Positions 13,001 to 22,000 of a DNA stretch of 64,000 nucleotides are shown here, in pieces (within the stretch, counting starts at the first letter, position 1; each line of letters begins with the position of its first letter). The notes under the pieces are model-generated. The model ran no database searches. It was not told the DNA's origin and worked only from the letters and a program-made list of their open reading frames with translations. The position numbers were made by a program, and so were the translations under genes. Source of the stretch: Siphonodentalium dalli. Lineage: Eukaryota > Mollusca > Scaphopoda > Gadilida > Siphonodentaliidae. The DNA lies in the NCBI GenBank assembly GCA_032622095.1, contig CP136061.1:91611845-91675844 (forward strand). The letters run 5' to 3'.

Positions 13001-16000
13001 CATGTACGCGTCTTGACGATACCAATTACAGTTTGCATTAACTGGTATTGTCGTCAACCCCCACTTCGCACCTCTAGAAAACGATGTGAGCTTCATTCAT
13101 AGAAGCAGATTAACCCTGTCGATAATACATGGTTTCTCCCATTTAGTTATAAATGTATACATTGGATTGGTCTATTATACATTTGGAGGAGTGTTGGAAG
13201 GTGTTATCAGACGAAAGTATGACAAAACAAAACGACTAGTGCTGAATGTTCATTGTTGGGAAATGTTCAGAACATAAGTTCAACAATCGACCATTTATCT
13301 TATATTTCCAAAGAGAACTACTCAGCAACAGACGGTGTTAGCAGCAAAGATGGGCGCTCTTTATTTTACATGCTGTCTGGGAGTAGTAAGACTAAACGAT
13401 CATGTCGTCAGCTGAGCTGAACAGTTAGAACATTAAATACATATTACTTGCAACAAACTTAGATTTTACGACTCATGCACTACAACCATTTGAAGAATTC
13501 ACAATTAAAACATAACTGTCAAAATAAATTTTTGTGCAAGTCATTCTGAATTTTCAATGCATCTATGCATCATTCACTAACTACAAATTAAACGTTAATT
13601 AATAAACCTCCACTCGTCGGCTGGAGGCGATACCAGACACAGACCGTATATCTAACACTCAGTGTTCACGTACTTATTCCTTGTCATTGAGATCAATCAC
13701 CCCTGAAATTGTACAATGTGTTAACCCCACAATATATATCATAGTATATACGTGCAATCTCAATTGCATATATAGCATTCATGTATAACAAAGTATGCAT
13801 AATATTTTACAGATCCCCCCAAACTATTTTCTGCATGAATGGGTGCCTACGTGAAGTATACAAGTAATTAAAAATCATCGCTAATCAGTTGACTTATCCT
13901 TTAAAGTCACGTGCGGCGTTCGTTGCAGGAATATTTATATTTGTTCAAATCGCCATCAACAGAAGGAACACCAAAATATATACAGTTACGCTCATATGCC
14001 AAACATAATCAGAGCGGAAAAGAAGTGCGATGGTGTACCTGCTCGTGTGCAGTGCTTCTGTTTACACAACACAGCGCAATTCTATTGGTTAATCACACAA
14101 AAATGATATAAACGCACTTTATTATTTCCATATCAGGAATAGAGTAACAAATAACGCTCTTCATGTTTACCATATCCGGATCTAAACAAAAGCCAGGAAA
14201 CGTAACTTGTTTTGCTTTTGTTTACATAACAAAGGGGAAACATTTACAATAACATGCTGTTTATGCCATATTTCTGATTGGCATAAGTCTGTCTATATCT
14301 TACTATTTATTCTCTTTGTGGCGGTTTTTGACTGAGGTGAATATTTTAACAGCATACCCACCGCCAACGACGCCCGTATCATTAATAAATACTATCTTTT
14401 TATGTTGAAATTCGTCACAATAATAGGGGGGAAATAAACGGAAGAATACAGAAAATCTATTTTGATTTGCCGCTGATGGTGAAGTGAACAGTCAGCGATC
14501 AGTTGTAGTTCTGGAACTTCTGGCTTTGATACATCGATTGAAGGCGTTGTGAGAATAGTTATCGTCGTAAATGGCGAATTTAGCAGGAAACGCGTGCGAA
14601 ATATCTAGTGTTTTTAGTGGGTACCGAACATTATGTCATTCTTGAACGAGAACAATATATATTTTCGCTCGTGGCACGCCGCTCGCGAAAAAAATAAATT
14701 GTCTCGCTCACTCATGTTCGGTATCCACTCAAAAACACTAGACACCCTATATTTAATATCAACAATGAGCATATGTATACATATACACCATGCATATTAT
14801 TGTAAATTATGACATGTTTTATTCTTGTCAGACATGAGAGTATCTGATAAATTGAATTGAATTATCCAGACACATGCATGCGATTCACTATATATAATGT
14901 CATGCAATTCACTTTCTTGTCGCCGCGACGAGAGGGAACGAGCGCTGGTCAGGTATAGCATGAGTATTCACTTCATCGTCGCCACTGCGAGAGGGAACGA
15001 CTGCTGGTCATTTACATGCATATTCACTTCATCCTTTATAGAAAACGTACATGGGATGGATTTTGTGGTGTAAAATCTGACAAGTTATCTTTAAATAGAT
15101 TATCATACTTTTTTGGCCAAATTTAATTTGTTATATAGACGGTAAGGTTATACAATGTGTTTAATCTGAAAGTGGTCGCATGAATAGTTTCCCCAACAGA
15201 AACAAATGAATCATGATAGGTCACCAACAAACAACCATAGAATAGTGGCTCACGATAGAATAATTTGAGACCAAATATTTTGAAAAATAAAAATATGGTT
15301 GTCCAAAATGGCAATAACAAGAATGGAATTACTGGTGGCTATGGTCAAATCGGTTTAGTGGTAAACGTACTACATCTTGCCATAAATTATATTTGAAAGA
15401 TATTTGCAAGGGTTAAAAGATTATCGCAATATTGCGAGATTAAATTAATTAATATTTAAATGTAGTAATTATTATTCGACCGTAAATGTAAATATAATTT
15501 GGTATAAATATTTACCAACGTGCTAGATAACATGAATAATACACTGATGGAAAGTAACCAATTTAATGTTCAAAATATCCTCGCTCAAATACGCACATAA
15601 TCGACCTATTATGTTCAAATAGGCTCACATTGGATTGATTCCGAAATTAGCATATAATGGACTCATATCCGTTACTCCAGTGTATGGCGCGGGCCACAGC
15701 GAAAACTCATTTTAATGAGCGTTCACATGACAGTTGGTTTATTTGTGTCATTGTGCGCACATAATGAACCTATAATGAGTCATTAAGAGTTGATAATGTG
15801 GCCAAAAACGCTCGCATTTTCAGTTCATATCGAATCAAAATGAGACGATTCTAAGCAGATTTTCGGCCTAAAATATGTTACATTATAAGCAGATAATGTG
15901 CGGGAGAACAGGCTTGTATGTTACTTGTATTTTATGTGTCTTGTCGATACCAATTACAGTTTGCATTAACTGGTATTGTCATCAACCCCCACTTCCCACC

Positions 16001-19000
16001 TCTAGAAAACGACACGAGTTTCATTCATAGAAGCATATTATTAACCATGTCTACAATAAATGACAAAACAAAACTACTAGTGCTGAATGATTCATTGTTG
16101 AGAAATGTTCAGAAAATTAGTTCAACAATTGACCATTTATCTTAACATTTCCAAAGAGAACTACTCACCAATGAATATTTAGTATAGCAAGGGTTACAAT
16201 AATAGCAGCCATGCTCGCTGGGTGTAATTCACGCTGTAGTACAATCAGAAATAACAATCATATAATCACCATGACCATGGTGCTGTCGTCTGTACGGCGG
16301 AGATATCGTATTCTCCATTCGCTATTATTTCGATATCAAAAGACAACAATAATATATCATTACTGTCCGATACGGTACATGGCTACAATTCACGTTGTTG
16401 ATGCTTTTGGCAACGGCAGTAGTATTAGTAACAGTAATAGTACTACAGATGCTGCATATATTGCTGTTTTTATTGCGGAATTACTGCGTAACGAAATGGA
16501 TACGTATCACACATGTTCGATAAACTGGGGCGCACACTTCAGCGAATAAACCGGGGCGCACACTGCAGCGAATAAACTGGGTCGCACACTACAGCGAATA
16601 AACTGGGGCGCACACTACAGAGAATGAACTGGGGCGCACACTGCAGCGAATAAACTGGGACGCACACTGCAGCGAATAAACTTGCTCAAAGCAGTATTTT
16701 AATGAATTTTGTATCACACTTGGCAACCCACAGCGTCAAGTTATTATGTAACTTAAATATAATGACTCTCGTCAGCGAAATCATGCTCAGTTGTGTATCA
16801 TCGATGTGTTCGGGTCGATTGAGACGTTTGCTTCAGCATGTTTCCCGAAAATCGGCACGTTATCGACTTATAATAGTATTTGTTTTAGGTTCATAATCGG
16901 CGTAGAATCGCCTCGTTTTGAGTTCATACCGAACTGAAAATGAGTGTATCAGTGCCATTATCGACTCATAATTACTTATTATAAGTTCATTATAGGCTGA
17001 AATTTATTCGAATAAACCAACTCACGACTTTAAAATGTGTTTTCCCTGTGGCATGCGCCATAAAACCCCATACACAGTGAACATATACTGGGTATGGGTA
17101 CATAGAATCCTACTCACAAACTATAATACGCTTTTCAGCGGCATTCGGCATAATTAAAGTGGGCTGTATGAGAGTGCTGACAGCCCTTTCCGGGGTATCA
17201 TCCCCAACTCCAAACTTATTTAAAAATCAAATAATCCAATATGAACCAACCTATGTGATACGTATTGGTCGATTATTAACCTATTTGTGCGAGGATATGT
17301 TGGTTTGTTTACATGTTTGCGTTTTTCAGATGTAGTGTTTTACGAAAATGTGCATCCATTTTTTTATTTTTCGACAATAATAGTTTAATTATGCATTCTT
17401 CAAATGGGTGTTGTGGCGGAGTCGTAAAATATATGTTTGAAGTAGTGCAATAAGCACATAATATGTCTTTAAGTTCATTAAATTGGGGAACGCTGACCTC
17501 CGCTAATGGGGATTGTATCCCTTTCCTTCTGGGCCATTCGACGAACGTCTGTTGGCGACTCGTCGTGTTTTAGAACTGTCCTCAAGCGTGTGTTACTCTT
17601 GAACTGCAAGTCAAACTAAAACCAACGGATATACTAACTTGACATATGTATTGCTTGTGTGAAATTATTTTCTAACATCTGCGATGAAATCAGATGTGTA
17701 GTCGAATTATTATATACTCTCCATTTTAGGTTGCAGTGTTCCAGTATGCTCAAAAGAAAGTAGCGACAAGCGCGAAATACCTCGACTCACTTCTGAAGGA
17801 GGCGGGAGCTGCCGGTTTTTGTGTACAGTCAGGGGTACGATAATTATCAGTATGTGCTTATGTAAAGCCACACATCGTGTGTGTAGGGTCACGGGCAGAA
17901 CATATTTTAGTCCAAGGTTCATTCGACGTAAGTAAACCAGTACAAACCAGTACAACCTCATCCTGATTAGGCTTCATCTTCTGGGAAGTATATATAGTAT
18001 CAAATTAAGATTGTTTTAAGTTACATTTCCCTTCTAGGAAGTTTCTATATCCCCTAATTTGCAGAAGAAAAAATTCATAATTGAGGTGCCCAATGGGTGA
18101 ACATCACCAACTTCAACTGGGGAACTTCAATCTGATCCTAGGTCTGCCATATCAGTTGAGGGCCTAAGCAGAATGAGGTCCCCAGAGGGTGAATTTAGTG
18201 ATGCTAGCCCGCTATGCGGGATAGCATCACTAAATTCACCCTCTGGGGACCTCATTCTGCAAACGACATACACGCTATTTGCAGGCTTGGCAGGATGATT
18301 CTGGTTTACATCAAAGTACGGTTGCCCTAATCTTCGAAAGCGCAAAGAACCGCTCATCAAAAATCTCCAAATGACGGTAATGTATTGTCACAAATGTGAA
18401 AGTAACCAGAGTTGTTCCATATAAAACATCTTGTTCTGGTCTCCACAATAGTTGTCAACTGAAAGTTGTAATATAATGTGACATAAACGAAAGCGAACTC
18501 ATTTGACCTCTGAGTCTTCGTAACAGTTCGAGTCTGCACTTTGTGTGCATATAAACAAATACATATTAAACGTGAGTTATTCCTAATTGCATGGCATGTT
18601 AGAATATAATGCATCGTTATGACCGCAAAATATCACTCGTCCAGATAAATATTTATATTGATTTGCATGATGAAGTCGATTAAAATTGACGACAAATCCC
18701 GACACTGAATATGAGAGTAAATTATGCTAAAGAAGAGTAAGGTATTCGATTATCCCTCCATATTTCACTAGCTGATTTACGTCGAATGAAACTTGGACTA
18801 AATGTATATGCTGAAGATATCCACTTTCAAATGCATTACAAACTATACCAATCAATTTATCAGTTCCAAATATATGTAAATTCAATTTGCAGCATATCAT
18901 TGGCTTATAATTTCACGACGGTTTCTCTAACACTTGGAAATATCAGCGACACTTATTGTTATTGCTAAATATTGGGTCTAAAATAGTATTGAAAATATGA

Positions 19001-22000
19001 TAATATTCCATCCTAATATTCAGTGTATATTAAATCTGATACACTAAATACTAATATATTTGAAAGAGTTAAACATATTTTCAAATTCCAGACAAAAATT
19101 GTGTCATACGCGAGTTTTCATATGTTGAACATTGTATCAGAACTGGAATGCATATGGTTGCATGTGATGTGACATATATTTACTGATCTCACATAATAGA
19201 GTTATCCATCCTTAATTACCGTAAGCATGGTTTATGATGCTCTAATCTCGAATTGGAACATTAACCATCCGTTAAACTGGAACTGGGGCGTGGTTACGTG
19301 GTCTCCGTTGGGGGGGGGGGGGTGTCCACCGTGGATAAGGCCGAATTTCCCGGTCCGGGATTTCTATTGGCTGCTTGGATTGGAATTGTCCAGCTGGAAC
19401 GTCAAACATTTCATACTATTATAACTTATTATAAAACCTCTGCGTTGGAACAGTTCCAACTGATAGTCAGTTCAGTCCAGTTATGGGACTTTTAACTGTT
19501 GTTTTGAAAACAACAACAAGTATACTAAATATCGGCTGGAAAAAACAACTAAGAAAACATGCAACCTACCGTGTATTATTGGTCGTCACTCCCTGGGATA
19601 GAATGGGAAGACGAATGGTTGATTTGCTGGACGACAACCGAGTGGAAAATGCGTGTGTGAGATGATCAGACAACTCTTTCAAATTTGGAAACAGAATGAT
19701 CTTTTTTATACGATCCACATGTTGATGTAACTCTACTGCGTTACCAAACAGGACAATGTTTTGTGCATGCATGACACATATATACGAATAATAGACACGG
19801 GACACACTCCTCTCCTTTTGAGCTTTTTAAACATTCTGCATTAAATAATTGTTATGTTTATAAATGACATTGGTGCGGACATTTCGACACTGCTTGAGAA
19901 TTGCACCTCGTCCTCCTGCAATCCGGCTTTAACGTTACATCGATTCCAAGATCAAGTTAAATATACGGGGCTATTTTTATGTAATGACTGGGACATCGGG
20001 GTTTCCGCAGTGGGAGTGTCGTGTGCCTTGCTGGCTGGGTCATCGCGGTCTTCGCTGTGGGAGTGCCATGTGCCTTACTAACTGAGTCATCGGGACGGGA
20101 ACTTAAAATATTACCATGCATCGTGGGAGTGTCGTACGCCTTGCTGACTGGGTCATCGAGGTCTTCGCTGTGGGAATGCCATGTGCCTTACTAACTGAGT
20201 CATCGGGACGGGAACTTAACATATTACCATGTATAGTGTGCGCAGAAGAGACATTGCAACATAGCCCGTGTATTTTGTGTCCTGCAGTATTGCGTGAACG
20301 ATTCTTCTGACAAATATGTTTTAAGCCGTTTTTTGCTCTTTTCCTTATTTGACTTTCTAAAAGGCCTCTGGTCGACCTGCCGGCATCTCACTTTGACTCG
20401 TTTTTGTCATTCTGGTGTGCCAGGTTTGGTGTTCACTTCGTTTCGGCAACGTATTACCTGTAGACACCCACTTACCAAAAATTGGTTACGCATAAAAACA
20501 ATATACTGGGCTATGTTTATCGTGTTTTTCGCATGTAGGTATCTGTTGCAGAACTGCTAGATGATGACACTCCAGCTCCGCGATCTTGTAATAGCAGTAT
20601 GTGTGTGTGTGTTTTAACAAGGTTTAGCGCCGTTGCAGCACTGTAGCTATGTTTAGACCATATCAGGAACTTATCCATTTTACCGACATATGCAATACCA
20701 TACTGTCACCCGGAAATTACCCCACTGTGCATTGAAACCCCCGAAAAGTCATTGACAACTTTCCCAGATATGCGAATTGGGTTACCCTTACTGAACGTGG
20801 ATCAGTTATAGGGACCAGAGCCAGGCTCGCCATTATGTTGGCATAGTGCGCAATACACATTACAAACTGAACCCACGGTGGACCCGATAACAGCGACAAC
20901 ACCACACAGATTCATCACCACACAGTGAATTAATATAATGTAAAATAGCCGTCGGTATGGATTATGATTCAGTGATGTGCTCACAAAGTCATATCTATGT
21001 ATTTTAAATAGTCGGGAAGCGTGAAGTGTGTACAATAAAAATGGCTCATATAATTTCATTGATGTCGCGCCGAAAGTTTTATTACTTTATGTGAAAAGAT
21101 TGGAGCGGCAGTATATTTTTTGGAACAATTTTGAACAAGAGCCGGCATCGACGTTTGCGTGCCCTCTGATGCACCATAGCCATGAATATACCCATGTATA
21201 TTATGCTATATATGTTATAAACCATGCCCCAGTGCATATCCAGTCTCGAGTTACCTGTCGATGGCATGTATGCAGTAAACACTCATGTGTTGTGGCTGAA
21301 CCCGTGTAGGCCGATATAGACTAGGTCCATCACCCCACTGCGATGAGATAGAACCCCCTAATGTGGCGCCCAGTTTTCCCCGATGAGGCGTGGTATTGGA
21401 GTCCTGGTGGTATTAGGGCGACCTATCACGTGAGGCATCGACCCATGGGTATGACCTATGTCGTGGACTGCTTCGGTCCCCCATATCTTCCAAGATCAAT
21501 CGACTGGTCACACCTCTCCACACGGTTTCAGATTGAAGTTATATTATGTGTACATGTAGTTGTATTGTTTACCGTCTTCCATGGTTATTTGAATTTCGTC
21601 TTGACGATTGTTGAATGTTGTACTTTTCTCAACTGTCTCATTATGGAGAGGAGCCGGGAGGCTACTACGTGTATATACACATGCTAAACGGGTCGCCGTT
21701 TCGACCCTCTACAAGTTTGTTTGCCCAACCATAATAGCAACCACAAAGGGTGCTTATACATAAGGCAGGTGAATGACGTCATATAATTTTTTCTATATCC
21801 ATCAGTGATTTATCAAAATCGCGGGTATAGAATTTGGAGAAATTGTCACGTGACATCCGGTTAGCAACAGTGTGGAGATTGCCAAAAACGCGGAATGAAA
21901 ATCGCGATGAAAATGAAAGTACAATTTACGAAGAATTCCCATCTGATTTAGGCCTATTCATTTCATTTAGACCAAATTCGTTGATTAGCTTAATGAAAAC

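Noticed and set aside
21361-21687. 108-residue plus-strand frame in GST intron 4
   Set aside because: No recognisable domain, no splice or promoter support, unremarkable composition; left as unassigned.
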